DNA from: DASSUW01 sp963830725 | Lineage (GTDB): Bacteria; Actinomycetota; Thermoleophilia; Solirubrobacterales; Solirubrobacteraceae | Direction: 5' to 3' | NCBI GenBank assembly: GCA_963830725.1 | Contig: CAWHNO010000013.1 | Location: 310,001-374,000 of the forward strand | DNA: 64,000 nt | Shown here: positions 17,114 to 27,540 of the stretch, piece by piece | Layout: the number at the start of each line of letters is the position of its first letter | Position numbering within the stretch: position 1 is the first letter of the stretch | Made by a program: the position numbers and the translations under genes | Notes under the pieces: generated by a model | The model's database searches: none | What the model saw: the letters and a program-made list of their open reading frames with translations, nothing else | What the model was told of the DNA's origin: nothing

Positions 17114-18876
17114 AGGCCGGCCACCGCCTCGTGCGGCTTCCGATTCAGGAACACCTGGTCGGGCAGGCCCTTCTCGGCGATCTCCGCGTAGAGCTCGCTG
17201 CGCTCGAGCAGCTCGGCGTGCGTGCCGCGGGCCGCCACCCGGCCGCCCTCGAGCACGACGATCTCGTCGGCCAGCGCGATCGTCGAGAGCCGGTGCGCGA
17301 TGACGAACGTCGTGCGCCCCGCCATGACCTCGCGCAGCGCCACCTTGATCGCCTGCTCGGTCGAGGCGTCGACGGAGCTGGTGGCGTCGTCGAGCACGAG
17401 GATCCGCGGGTCGGCCAGCAGCGCGCGGGCGATCGCGATCCGCTGGCGCTGGCCGCCCGACAGCGTCAGCCCGCGCTCGCCGACGCGCGTGTCATAGCCG
17501 TCGGGCAGCGCCTCGATGAACCCCGCCGCCTGCGCGCGCTCGGCCGCCCGCTGGACCTCCTCGGGGGAGGCGTCGGGCCGCGCGTAGGCGATGTTGTCGT
17601 GCACGCTGGCCGAGAACAGGAACGGGTCGTCGTCGACCACCGCGATCGCGCCCCGGAGCGAGCGCAGGTCGACGGACCGGACGTCGGCGCCGTCGATCCG
17701 CACCGACCCGGTGGTCACGTCGTAGAGCCGCCCCAGGAGCTGCACGAGCGTCGTCTTGCCCGAGCCGGTCGCGCCCACCAGCGCGACCGTGGTGCCCGCC
17801 TCGACGACGAGGTCGATGTCGCGCAGCGCCGGCGCCGCCGCGCCCTCGTAGGCGAACGACACGCGCGAGAGGTCGACCCGGCCCGCGCCGGCCGGCAGCG
17901 GCGGTGCGCCCGGTGGCTCGGCGAGCCACGGCTCGCGGTCCAGCAGCTCGAAGATGCGCATGCCCGAGGCGGTGGCGCGCTGGGCCATCCCGAGCGCGAT
18001 CCCGAGCTGTCGCATCGGCCCGATCAGCATCAGCAGATACGCGTAGAAGGCCGTGAAATCGCCCAGCGTGAGCGATCCGTTGACCACCTGGCGCCCGCCG
18101 ATCAGCAGCACGACGGCGAGCCCGAGGTTCGGCAGGAAGCCGATGAACGGGTTGTAGAACGCGCGCATCCGCGTCGCCACCATCGACGTGTCGAACACGC
18201 GCGTGACGCTGCCGCGGAAGCGGTCGAGCTGGCGCTCCTCGGCGGCGAACGCCTTGACCACACGCACGCCGGAGACGTTCTCCTCGACATCGGCCGTCAG
18301 CTCGGCGATCCGCTGCTGGACCTCCGTGAGCGCCGGGCGCGAGCGTCGCCCGTAGCGGGCGGCGACCAGCACCACGAACGGCACCGGCAGCAGCGCGAGC
18401 GCCGCGAGGCCCGGCTGGAGCAGGAACATGGCCGCCGACGCCAGCAGGATCGTCAGGGCGCTCTGGGCGATGAACACCAGGCCGTAGCCCAGGAAGAAGC
18501 GGACGCTCGCGAGGTCGACCGTCGCGCGCGACATGAGCTGCCCGGTCTGCTGGCGCGCGAAGAACCCCAGCTCGAGCGTGTGCAGGTGGGCGTACAGCCG
18601 GTTGCGCAGATCCAGCTCGACGCCGAGCGAGACCCGCCCGGACACCAGCCGGCGCGCGACCGACAGCACCACCCGCGCGAGGGCGGCCAGCACGACGGCG
18701 CCGGCGTAGAGCCGCACGTCGTCGCGGTCGCCGCGCGTGACCGCGTCGATCCCGCGGCCCGTCAGCCATGGGATCGTGACCGTGGCGGCCATCGCGAGCG
18801 CCGCCAGCACGAGCGACCACGCCGCGCCGGCGCGGTAAGGACGCAGGAAGCCGAGCAGGCGGACGAAGGTGCTCAC
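17110..18876 (-). CDS. ABC exporter half-transporter, upstream subunit with degenerate ATP site
   Basis: About 588 residues from GTG 18876 (a GTG four codons further upstream is possible). A six-helix exporter domain starts LLGFLRPYRAGAAWSLVLAA. The ATPase has Walker A GATGSGKTT, a Q-loop at DDDPFLFSA, an intact LSGGQ and switch FVIAHRLSTI. Walker B ends LVLDDATSSVD, so the catalytic Glu is Asp. This matches the degenerate site of asymmetric heterodimers such as TM287/288 or BmrCD. That site would be completed by the partner's altered LSAGQ signature. The gene is divergent from the small gene at 18.94 kb. Confidence 0.93.
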   Translation of the reverse strand: MSTFVRLLGFLRPYRAGAAWSLVLAALAMAATVTIPWLTGRGIDAVTRGDRDDVRLYAGAVVLAALARVVLSVARRLVSGRVSLGVELDLRNRLYAHLHTLELGFFARQQTGQLMSRATVDLASVRFFLGYGLVFIAQSALTILLASAAMFLLQPGLAALALLPVPFVVLVAARYGRRSRPALTEVQQRIAELTADVEENVSGVRVVKAFAAEERQLDRFRGSVTRVFDTSMVATRMRAFYNPFIGFLPNLGLAVVLLIGGRQVVNGSLTLGDFTAFYAYLLMLIGPMRQLGIALGMAQRATASGMRIFELLDREPWLAEPPGAPPLPAGAGRVDLSRVSFAYEGAAAPALRDIDLVVEAGTTVALVGATGSGKTTLVQLLGRLYDVTTGSVRIDGADVRSVDLRSLRGAIAVVDDDPFLFSASVHDNIAYARPDASPEEVQRAAERAQAAGFIEALPDGYDTRVGERGLTLSGGQRQRIAIARALLADPRILVLDDATSSVDASTEQAIKVALREVMAGRTTFVIAHRLSTIALADEIVVLEGGRVAARGTHAELLERSELYAEIAEKGLPDQVFLNRKPHEAVAGL

Positions 18877-18913
18877 GGGACGCGACACATTACGTGGGCC
18901 CGCTCGTCCGCCA

Positions 18914-18932
18914 GCGAGTATGCGACACTCGC
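18914..18932. promoter_or_regulatory. small inverted repeat in divergent promoter region
   Basis: GCGAGT (18914-18919) and ACTCGC (18927-18932), spaced by 7 bp, lie in the 63-bp gap between the divergent ABC gene and the 100-residue gene. It may be an operator for either gene. No regulator is tied to it. Confidence 0.3.
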
Positions 18933-18939
18933 GCACCGC

Positions 18940-19242
18940 ATGGCAGACGACGCGATCTCCCTCCGCAACCGGTTCGCGATGGTCAAGGGCGCGTGGGACG
19001 AGAACCTGCGCGGCGTCGCGTTCCCGTCGCTCGGCGAGGGGACGGCCGAGCAGAAGATCGAGCGGCTGGAGCTCGCCCTGGTCGACGAGATGCGCGCCCG
19101 CGCGACGCCCGAGAACGCCGAGCAGGTCGCCGACGCGATGTGGGGCCTGGTCCACAACCGCGACGACACCGATCCGGTCAAGCAGCGCGTCACGCAGCAC
19201 CACGAGGAGCTGGCACGGCTCGGCCACCGCGGCATTCGGTGA
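18940..19242 (+). CDS. conserved small protein, function unknown
   Basis: 100 residues from ATG 18940 (MADDAISLRNRFAMVKGAWD). Soluble, highly charged and predicted mainly helical, with GTAEQKIERLELALVDEMRA and ending ELARLGHRGIR. No known motif, signal or membrane segment is seen. The TGA overlaps the GTG of the following Cys-rich gene, so the two are probably expressed together. Third-position GC supports a real gene. Confidence 0.7.
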   Translation: MADDAISLRNRFAMVKGAWDENLRGVAFPSLGEGTAEQKIERLELALVDEMRARATPENAEQVADAMWGLVHNRDDTDPVKQRVTQHHEELARLGHRGIR

Positions 19243-19421
19243 AGGCCGGGCTTTGCGATAGCTGCAAGCACCAGAAGCTGGTGCGCAGCGGCCGCGGCTC
19301 GACGTTCTCGATGTGCCTGCGCCACCGCAGCGAGCCCGAGCGCTACCCGAAGTACCCGCGGCTACCCGTGCGCTCGTGCGCCGGTCACTCGATCGTGTCG
19401 GGCTCCACCAGCACGAGGTAG
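19239..19421 (+). CDS. small Cys-rich (zinc-ribbon-like) protein
   Basis: 60 residues, starting with the GTG that overlaps the previous stop. It has CDSC at residues 6-9, a further Cys in FSMCLRHR and a fourth in VRSCAGH, with YPKYPRLPV between. This cysteine spacing and the K/R-YP-x-LPV phrase recur in a short actinobacterial protein family. A bound zinc is likely, the function unknown. Its 3' end overlaps the oppositely directed gene at 19385. Confidence 0.75.
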   Translation: MKAGLCDSCKHQKLVRSGRGSTFSMCLRHRSEPERYPKYPRLPVRSCAGHSIVSGSTSTR

Positions 19422-20272
19422 TTCTGCTCGGCCTCGAGCGGCTGGATCGAGGCGAGGAACAGGTTGCGCAGGGTCAGCGAGTCGACCGTCTTGGCCTCGG
19501 CGGCCGTCATGGCCTCCGGTGTGGGCGTCTTCGGCGCGAGCGTGTCGGCGAGCGGGACCTGGAGCTGCGGGAGCAGGTCGCCCGGCCGGTAGAAGACCGC
19601 CCGCGTCTGCCTCGAAGCCGCCTGGCCCGCTGCCGACTCCTCGGTCGTCTGCGGCAGCAGTACGGCGACCATCGTCACGTCCTCGAGGTAGCGGAACGAG
19701 TAGAGCGCCAGCTCGAGCGCCTCGCGCAGCAGCAGGCGCCCGCGCTTCTTGCTCGCCGTGCCGGTCGGGATCGTCCCGTTCGGCCCGAGCCCGTTGAGGA
19801 TGTACAGCAGCCCCGCGCCCTCGAGGAACTGCAGCTCGCCGCCCTGCGGCCGGACCGCGACGCCGATCTCCTCGCCCTGGAGCTCGAGCGAGGAGCTGCG
19901 GATCGAGACGAGCTGGTCGCCGCTGTCGAGCTTGTACTGCAGCCCCACGTGACCCGCGATCTCCTCCGCTCCGCCGATCATCCGCGTCGTTCCCGGCTCC
20001 CAGACCGACCAGTTCTCCGCCAGCTCCGGGCCGTCAGCCGCGTGCGTGCCGAGCAGCAGCGCGAGCGCGCCGGCCGCGCACAGCGCGATCCCCGCCAAGG
20101 CGCCGAAGAGGAAGCCGAAGCGGCTCCGGAACGGCGCAGGCCCCTGCGGGGCAGGATCGGCTGCCTCGGCGGCGAGCTGGACGGCCTCCTCGAGCTGCGC
20201 CGTGGCGTTCGGGTCGGCCTCGGGGTCCGTGCGCCGCGCCGGCGAGGGTGGCGGGATCAGATCGCCGGCCAC
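19385..20272 (-). CDS. single-span membrane protein partnered with the FtsH-like protease
   Basis: 295 residues. A cytoplasmic proline- and acid-rich N-terminal region (to ~48) leads to one transmembrane helix (GFLFGALAGIALCAAGALAL). About 220 outside residues follow with no recognised fold (ENWSVWEPGTTRMIGGAEEI, SLELQGEEIGVAVRPQG, NYLVLVEPDTIE). The start overlaps the end of the FtsH-like gene by 16 bp, which argues for co-translation and a joint function. It could be a substrate adaptor or modulator comparable in position, but not in sequence, to HflK/HflC. Confidence 0.75.
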   Translation of the reverse strand: MAGDLIPPPSPARRTDPEADPNATAQLEEAVQLAAEAADPAPQGPAPFRSRFGFLFGALAGIALCAAGALALLLGTHAADGPELAENWSVWEPGTTRMIGGAEEIAGHVGLQYKLDSGDQLVSIRSSSLELQGEEIGVAVRPQGGELQFLEGAGLLYILNGLGPNGTIPTGTASKKRGRLLLREALELALYSFRYLEDVTMVAVLLPQTTEESAAGQAASRQTRAVFYRPGDLLPQLQVPLADTLAPKTPTPEAMTAAEAKTVDSLTLRNLFLASIQPLEAEQNYLVLVEPDTIE

Positions 20273-22659
20273 GTCGCCTCGTCGAGCACGTCGATGTCGG
20301 GCTTGCGCAGCCCGACACCGTCGAGCAGCGAGGTGACCTCGTCGCCGTACAGCTCGCCGTGCTCGACCAGCTCGTCGGCCACGCGCGAGGTCGCCTCCCG
20401 GTTCTGGAGCACGGTGTTGTAGGCGACGACGAAGGCCTGGCCGAGCAGGCCCGCGACCATCGGCCGCTTCTCGGCGTCGGCCAGCGTGGCCGTGAACGGG
20501 TTGGTGTCGACCCCGCCGGGGGAGCGGTTCATGATCTGGAAGCCGATCCGCTGGAAGCGCTCCTTCAGCCGCTGCTCGGTCTCCTCGCGCTCGCCGTCGT
20601 GCTCGATCCGGTCGCCCAGCTGGAGCGGCGCCGGCCCCATGGCGCGGAAGCCGACCATCATCGCGGCGCGGCTGGTGACCGAGTTCACGTCGCCGGTCAC
20701 GCCGGTCGTGTTCTGGCCGTAGAAGACGTGCTCGGCGGCCATCGCCCCGAGGCCCCAGATCAGGTCGCCGACCTCCTCCGAGCGCCAGTGGCCGAAGCGG
20801 TCCTCGATCTCCGCAACCCAGTGATGGCCGCCGGACGAGCCGCGCTTGCGGATCGACAGGCGCGTCGACAGCCGGTTCTCCATGAACAGGTGCCCGCAGA
20901 CCGCGTGCCCGGCCTCATGGATCGCCGTCGCGCGCTCCTCGTGCTTCGGGTACGGCTGCCCGATCGCCACGCCCGCCTCGACCGTGGTCATCGCCTCCAC
21001 GAGGTCGCGGCGGTGGAAGTGCTCGCGCCCGTCCGAGTGGGCGTACGTCAACGCCAGGGAGCAGACCTGGTCGATCATCGCGGGTGAGTAGCCGTTGGTG
21101 ATGCGCGCCAGCTCGTCGCGCTTGGCCGGCGTGTCGAGCTCCTCGTCGTGCCCGACCTTCCCCAGGTAGAGGTCGAAGATGTCGCGCCGGTCCTCCCACG
21201 TCGGCGTGCGGAAGTAGATGTGGCGGCCCATCCGGCCCGGGCGCGTGAGCGCGGGGTCGAGCTGCTCGAGCGCCACGTTGCAGGCCCCGATGAAGTAGAT
21301 CTGCTCAGGTCGCGGCTTCGGCGGCTTGCGCCGCATCCGCAGCCGCCACAGCTTCTGCGGGATCACGTACAGCGCGTCGAGGAACGTGTTCTGCTTGCGC
21401 GTCATCCACTTCTTCATCAGCGGCGGCTCGTCGATGCCGTCCATGACCACGAGCAGCTGGTTGAGCGCCAGCCCGCCGCCCTGGCCGCCGCCGGGGATCA
21501 TGAAGTTCTGGCTGATCCGGTTGATCCGGTCGTAGAAGGCCGGGTAGATCTGGGGCGGCGCCGGCGCGCGCATCTCGAACATCCGCTCGCGCCAGGCCGC
21601 CGTCTCGCAGACGAGGTCGCCGTCGGGCGTGAGTGCGCCGGTGGGGCCGTAGAAGAGGTGGTCGTGCACGGTCGGCACGGCCTGGGGCGCGTAGCCGCTG
21701 CCGAGCGCGGCGCGGCGCCGGCCGACGGCGTCGATCTCGTCGATGAACACGATGCACTGGCCGCCCCACTTCGCGGCCAGCCGCTTGGCCTTGAAGGCCA
21801 GAAAGCGGACGAGGACGGCGTCCATCCCGATGAAGGTCTGGGCGAACCCGGAGCCCGGGATCGTCACGAACGGGCAGTTGAACGAGGTCGCGATGCCCTT
21901 GGAGAGCATCGTCTTGCCGGTGCCCGGCGGCCCGAGGAACAGCACACCGCGCTCGCGCTTGCCGCCGGCCTTCTCGAACTCCTCGCCCGACTGCCAGAGC
22001 GAGACCACGCGCGTGATCTCCTCCTTCGCCTCGGCCTGGCCGCGGACGTCGGCGAGCTTGACGCCCCAGTCCGCGTCGCCCGGCTCGTAGGCCTTGATCT
22101 GCTGGATGCCGAGCAGCAGCATCGGCCCGAACAGGATCAGGAAGTTGGCGAAGAACAGGATCGTCACGATCGGCAGGTACATCGCGGCGACGGGCAGGAA
22201 GGCGAGCACCAGTTCGCCGAGCGTCGTGAGGCCGCCGATGACCGAGGCGTCGCCGCCGGTGAAGGCGTTGAAGGCCATGGCGACCAGCGTCAGGCTGCCC
22301 ACCACGACGAAGATCCGCCACAGGTTGCGGTACTTCCTGCGCCAGTACCAGAGCCGCCGCCGCGTGATGACGTCCTCGTCGCGCAGCTCGCGCTCGGCGC
22401 CGTAGAGCGTCGGCGTCGGGATCAGCTTGTGCGCCAGGACGTCGATCAGCCCGCGGAAGGCGGCGATGCCCAGCAGCGTGCCGATGAGCGCCCAGAACAG
22501 CGGCCACTCGAAGCGCTGGTAGAGGATGATCAACAGCGCGGGCGAGGTGAGGACGGCGACGAAGGTCGCGGCGCGTCCCAGCCGCCGCCACTCGCGCGCC
22601 AGCGCGACGCTGTGCTCGTTCACCCGGCGGGCCGGCCCTCGATCGCCGTCCGTGTCCAC
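20257..22659 (-). CDS. FtsH-like AAA metalloprotease, divergent
   Basis: 800 residues. The N-terminal ~190 residues hold several hydrophobic segments (LLIILYQRFEWPLFWALIGT, IFVVVGSLTLVAMAF, AAMYLPIVTILFFANFLILF), more than the two of FtsH. The AAA domain has Walker A GPPGTGKT, Walker B IVFIDEIDAVG and an SRH at LDPALTRPGRMGRH. Between Walker B and SRH lies an insert of over 100 residues (GSGYAPQAVPTVHDHLFYGP through MRRKPPKPRPEQIYF) that ordinary FtsH lacks. The protease domain has zinc motif HEAGH and, about 80 residues on, GVTGDVNSVT with a candidate third ligand Asp. It is likely an ATP-dependent membrane protease of a separate subfamily. GTG start. Confidence 0.9.
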   Translation of the reverse strand: MDTDGDRGPARRVNEHSVALAREWRRLGRAATFVAVLTSPALLIILYQRFEWPLFWALIGTLLGIAAFRGLIDVLAHKLIPTPTLYGAERELRDEDVITRRRLWYWRRKYRNLWRIFVVVGSLTLVAMAFNAFTGGDASVIGGLTTLGELVLAFLPVAAMYLPIVTILFFANFLILFGPMLLLGIQQIKAYEPGDADWGVKLADVRGQAEAKEEITRVVSLWQSGEEFEKAGGKRERGVLFLGPPGTGKTMLSKGIATSFNCPFVTIPGSGFAQTFIGMDAVLVRFLAFKAKRLAAKWGGQCIVFIDEIDAVGRRRAALGSGYAPQAVPTVHDHLFYGPTGALTPDGDLVCETAAWRERMFEMRAPAPPQIYPAFYDRINRISQNFMIPGGGQGGGLALNQLLVVMDGIDEPPLMKKWMTRKQNTFLDALYVIPQKLWRLRMRRKPPKPRPEQIYFIGACNVALEQLDPALTRPGRMGRHIYFRTPTWEDRRDIFDLYLGKVGHDEELDTPAKRDELARITNGYSPAMIDQVCSLALTYAHSDGREHFHRRDLVEAMTTVEAGVAIGQPYPKHEERATAIHEAGHAVCGHLFMENRLSTRLSIRKRGSSGGHHWVAEIEDRFGHWRSEEVGDLIWGLGAMAAEHVFYGQNTTGVTGDVNSVTSRAAMMVGFRAMGPAPLQLGDRIEHDGEREETEQRLKERFQRIGFQIMNRSPGGVDTNPFTATLADAEKRPMVAGLLGQAFVVAYNTVLQNREATSRVADELVEHGELYGDEVTSLLDGVGLRKPDIDVLDEATWPAI

Positions 22660-22756
22660 GACAGGATTCTACGTACCGCGCGAAGCGCCGGTTCACGCTA
22701 CCTGGGTGGCGGGGGCTTTCCCTGGCGCTTCAACCCGGATAGCGTCATACGTCGGA

Positions 22757-25700
22757 ATGGATTTCCGCATCCTTGGGCCCCTCGAGGTGCGCCGGGAAGA
22801 GGCCGTCGTCGCGTTGGGCGGCCCGAAGCAGCGCGCCGTCCTGGCCATGTTGCTGTTGCGCGCCAACCAGCCGGTGAGCGCGGAGCAGCTCGCCCAGGCG
22901 CTGTGGGGTGACGAGGCGCCGGCGGGCGCGGTGCGGACCGTCCAGGTCCATGTCTCGCGCCTGCGCAAGGCGCTCGGCGACGGGGACATCGTGACGACCA
23001 CGCCCGGCGGCTACTGCCTCCACGTCGAGCCGGGCGAGCTCGACGCCGAGCGGTTCGAGCGGCTGGTCGACGACGGGCGCAGCGCGCTGCGCGACGGCCG
23101 CCCGGACGACGCGGCGGGCGTCCTGGGCGAGGCGCTCACGCTGTGGCGTGGATCGCCGCTCGCCGACTTCGCCTTCGAGCGGTTCGCGCAGCGCGACATC
23201 GAGCGGCTCGAGGAGCAGCGGTTGGCGGCGATCGAGGTCCGGATGGAGGCCGGGCTCGCCGCGGGCCGGCACGCGGAGCTGGTCGCCGATCTGCGGCGAC
23301 TGGTGGCCGAGCATCCCACCAGCGAGCGGCTGGCGGGCCTGCTCATGCTCGCGCTCTACCGCTCCGGCCGGCAGGCCGAGGCCCTCGACGCGTATCACGA
23401 CGCGCGCCGCACGCTGGCGGACGAGATCGGCATCGACCCCGGTCCGGAGCTTCGGGATCTTCAGGCGGCGGTCCTGCGCCACGATCCCTCGCTCCGGCTG
23501 CCGCCTCCTCCCGCCGAGCTGCCGCGCGAGCTCGATCCGGTGGCGGCGCCGGACCTCGCCGGACGCGACGTCGAGCTCGCGTGGCTGCGGGATCGCTGGG
23601 ACGAGGCGCGCGCCGGCCGCGGCACCGTGGTCGTCCTCGCCGGTCCGCGCGGGATCGGCAGGACGCGCCTGGTTGCGGAGCTCGCCAGGGAGGCGCATGG
23701 CGAAGGAGCAAGGGTGCTGTACGCCTCCGGCCCCGCGGCGATCGGCGCCCTCGGCGGCGCACACGACACGACGCGGCCGGCGCTGGTCGTGGCCGACGAC
23801 ACCGACGGGGCCGGCGGCGTGCCGGCCGCGCTGCGCGCGCTCGCGCACGGCCCGACGCTCGTGGTGGCTGTCGCGGAGCAGGCTGCGGCGCTGGCCGGCG
23901 TGCAGCCGGACGCTGCACTGACGCTCGACCCGCTCGACGAGGAGGCCGTACGCACGATCGCCCTCACCTACGTTCACGACCACGCCGCCGAGGACGTGCC
24001 CGCGAGCGCGCTGCTGCACGCGAGCGGCGGCATCCCGCGCCGCGTCCACGAGGTCGCGCGCACGTGGGCGCGCAGCGAAGCGGCGCGCCGGGTCGAGGCG
24101 ATCGCGGGGCCTGCGGCTGCCGGCCGCGCCGAGCTGCGGTCGATGGAGGAGCAGCTCGTGGGCGGGATCGTCCAGCTGCAGAGCACACGCGAGCCCGTCG
24201 CCTCCGACGGGCCGGTGACGAGAGCCGGGTCATCTGCCCGTTCAAGGGCCTCGCGTCGTTCGAGGCCGACGACGCGCCGTACTTCTTCGGCCGCGAACGG
24301 CTGATCGCCGAGCTCGTGGCCCGCCTGGTCGGCGCACCGCTGCTCGGTGTGGTCGGCCCGTCGGGAAGCGGCAAGTCGTCGGTGGTGAAGGCCGGCCTGC
24401 TGCCCGCCCTCGCCGCGGGCGTGCTGCCCGGCAGCGAGCGCTGGCCGCAGGCCGTCATCCGACCGGGGGAGCACCCGCTGCGCGAGCTCCGCGCCGGTCT
24501 CGACGGGCTCGCCCCCGGCGGCCGCGTGGTGCTCGCGGTCGACCAGTTCGAGGAGGCGTTCACCGCCTGCCGCGACGAGGAGGAGCGCGCCGAGTTCTTC
24601 GCCGAGCTCGTGCGGCTCTCGCGCGACCGCCGTGGGAGCGCCGTGATCCTGACCATCCGGGCCGACTTCTACGGGCGCTGCGCCGGCTACCCGGATCTTT
24701 CGCGGCTGCTCGCCGCGAACCACGTCCTGGTCGGATCGCTCAGCCGCGACGAGCTGCGTCAGGCCGTCGTCTGCCCGGCGCAGCGTGCCGCCCTCCACGT
24801 CGAGCCCGAGCTCGCGGACGCGCTCGTGAACGACGTCGCGGACGAGCCCGGCGCCCTGCCGCTGCTGTCGAGCGCGCTGCTGGAGCTCTGGCATCACCGC
24901 GAGGGGCGCCGCCTGCGCATAGCCGGCTACGAGGAGACGGGCCGTGTCCGCGGGGCCGTGGCGCGGCTCGCCGAGGGGGCGTTCGGCAGGCTCGACGAGG
25001 CGCAGCAGGCGATCGCACGCGATGTCCTCCTGCGGCTCGCGGAGATCGACGAGGACGGCAACGTCGAGCGGCGCCGGCTCCCGCTCGACGAGCTCGACGC
25101 GGAGGAGGGCGCCGTCGCCGACGTGATCTCCCTGCTCGCCGACAACCGGCTCCTGACCGTCAGCGAAGGCTCGGTCGAGGTCGCCCACGAGGCGCTGCTG
25201 CGCGAGTGGCCGCGCCTGCGGGCGTGGATCGACGAGGATCGCGACGGCCTGCGGATCCGTCGCGGCGTCACCGCCGCCGCCGACGAGTGGCGCGAGCTCG
25301 GCTACGACGAGGACATGCTGTTCAGGGGCATCCGGCTGACCGAGGCCGACGAGTGGCGCGAGGGCCATGAGCTGTCGCTGAGCCAGCTCGAGCGCACGTT
25401 CCTCGACGCCAGCGACGCACGCCGGGCGAGCGAGCGCAAGGCGCGGCGCCGGCGCGTGCAGCGTGCCTTCGCGGGTCTCGCCGTCGCGCTGGCGGCGATC
25501 ACGGCGGTGGCGATCGTCGCGCTCTACCAGGGCCGCGAGGCCGAGCGCCAGCGCGACATCGCGGCATCCCGCGAGCGCGGCGCGAGCGACAGCTCTGACG
25601 TCGATCCCGCCCTGAGCCTGGCGCTCGCCAGGCGGGCGCTCGAGCGGCGGGACACGAGCAGGCGGCGAGCGTGCTGCGACAGGCCACGCTCGCGGCGCGC

Positions 25701-27531
25701 GCGCTCTCGGTCTGGCCCGCGCACGAGAGATTGGGTGCACGTCGGTCGAGCCGAGCCGTGACGGACGGCGGTCGTAACGGCCGGCGCGACGGCGCGTGCG
25801 AATCTAGGATCTGAGCGGCGAGCCGCGCGCGCGGTCGATCGAGGGCGCACCGCGGCTGGGTCCTCGGCGCGAGCCTCTCTCCGGACGGCCGGCGGTCGCA
25901 CCGCCGGCGACGACGGCGTCGTAGCGTCTGGGACGTCGAGGGCGGGGAGCAAGCGCGTCCTGTTGCGCTCGGCCAGGACTACGCCAACGAGCGTCGATTT
26001 CAGCCCGGACGGACGCCGCCTGATCGTTCCACTCCTCGACGGCACCGGTCCGATCGTCGTCACCGCCGATGGCGAGGTCCGAGCAGGTGCTGCGCGGCCA
26101 CGACGGGACTCGTGTGGGCGGCCCGGTTCAGCCCCGACGGCAGCGGGCCGTGAGCGCCGGCGACGACCGCACCGCGCGGATCTGGGATCTCGCCGAGCGG
26201 ACCTCACGATCGTGCTCGCATCACGGAGCGTCGTGATCGGCGCCGACTTCACCCCGGACGGGAGGCAGGTCGTGACGGCCGAGCTAGGACGGCGACGTGC
26301 GGATCTGGGACGCGCGAGCGGGGCAACCGTCCGCTGAGCATCCGCGCCGACGACCAAAGGCTGAACTCGGTCCGCTTCAGCCCGGACGGCCGCCGGCTGG
26401 TCACGGCAGGCGAGGACGGCGTCGTAAGCGTGCACGACGCCGACGGCGGTCCCGCGCTCGCGGAGCTGCGAGGCCACAGGGGCGCAGTCATGACGCCGCG
26501 GCGTTCATCCCGGGCACCGAACACGGTCGTCAGCGGCGGCGAGGACGGCACGCTCCGCCAGTGGGCTCCCGCCGCCGCTGCGGCATGCGTGCAGCCCGGC
26601 GAGCGCGAGCGAGCTTCTGCCCCGACGGCGGCGGGTCGTGAGCGGCGGCCGCGACGGCAGCGTCCGGATCTGGGATGCCGCGAGCGGCTCGGTCACGAGC
26701 TCAGGCGCGGCCACGAAGGCGACGAGCGTCGCGCGAGTACTCCCCAGACGGCGAGCCATCGTCAGCGCGAGCGAGGATGGCACGGTGCGCATCTGGGACG
26801 CGGACAGCAGGCGGTCCGAGGTCGCCGCTCACAGAGCGACGTGCCGCTGTTCGACGCGACGTTCGAGCCGTCAGGGACGCGAATCGCCGTCTCCGGCGGT
26901 TCGCCGCGACGATCGGCATCCAGCGGAACTCGGACGGCGGCCGATCGCCGCGTGTTGAGGCGGCACGAGCCGCGTCGTCCACGACGTGGCGTTCAGCCCC
27001 GACGGCGACCGCATCTCGCGAGCGCGGCCGACGATGGGACGTGCGCTCTGGAACGCGGCGAGCGGAGCGGCCGGCGGACGCTGCGGGGCCACGCGCGAGT
27101 CGGTCTCCTCGGTCGTCCTACAGCTCCGACGGCGCGACGGTCGTGAGCGAGGCGCGGACGGCACGGTGAGGATCTGGGACGTGGACGGCGACCCCACGGC
27201 GGTCCTGCGGGGCCACGAGGGCCCGTCTCGTCAGCCGCCTTCGATCCGCGGGCGACGCGTGGTCAGCGCGGGCAGGACGGGACCGTGCGGGTATGGAGCT
27301 CCGAGGGCGGCGAGACGCTCGTCGTGCTGTACCACTACAGGGGCCAGCGCATTCGGCGGAGTTCAGCCGCGACGGGAGCCGGGTCGTCAGCGCCGGCGAC
27401 CCGGGGACGTCCGGGTCTCAACGTGCGAGGTCTGCGGCTCGCTCAGCGCGGTCCTGGGGCTGGCGCGGACACGGGCCCAGCGCCAGCTCAGCCGGCCGAG
27501 CGGGAGCGGTTCCTGCCGCGCGACGGAATGA
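22757..27531 (+). CDS. BTAD/SARP-AAA-nSTAND-WD40 giant regulator, frameshifted
   Basis: One large gene read across several frames. From ATG 22757: a DNA-binding winged helix (MDFRILGPLEV, AEQLAQALWG, VQVHVSRLRKALG), then BTAD (FERLVDDGRSALRDGRPDDA, YHDARRTLADEIGIDPGPEL). An AAA_16-like domain follows with GPRGIGRT. A frame change near 24215 (one base short) leads into an nSTAND1 NTPase: CPFKGLASFEADDAPYFFGR, Walker A GPSGSGKSS, VVLAVDQFEEAF. A basic stretch and one TM-like helix (FAGLAVALAAITAVAIVAL) come before 25.6 kb. From 25.7 to 27.5 kb WD40 repeats appear in all three frames: FSPDGRRLVTAGEDG, VVSGGEDGTLRQW, SGGRDGSVRIWDAASG, VSASEDGTVRIWDAD. Such proteins activate secondary-metabolite clusters. 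The operon it converges on is the natural target. Confidence 0.85.
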
Positions 27532-27540
27532 CCCCGGCCG

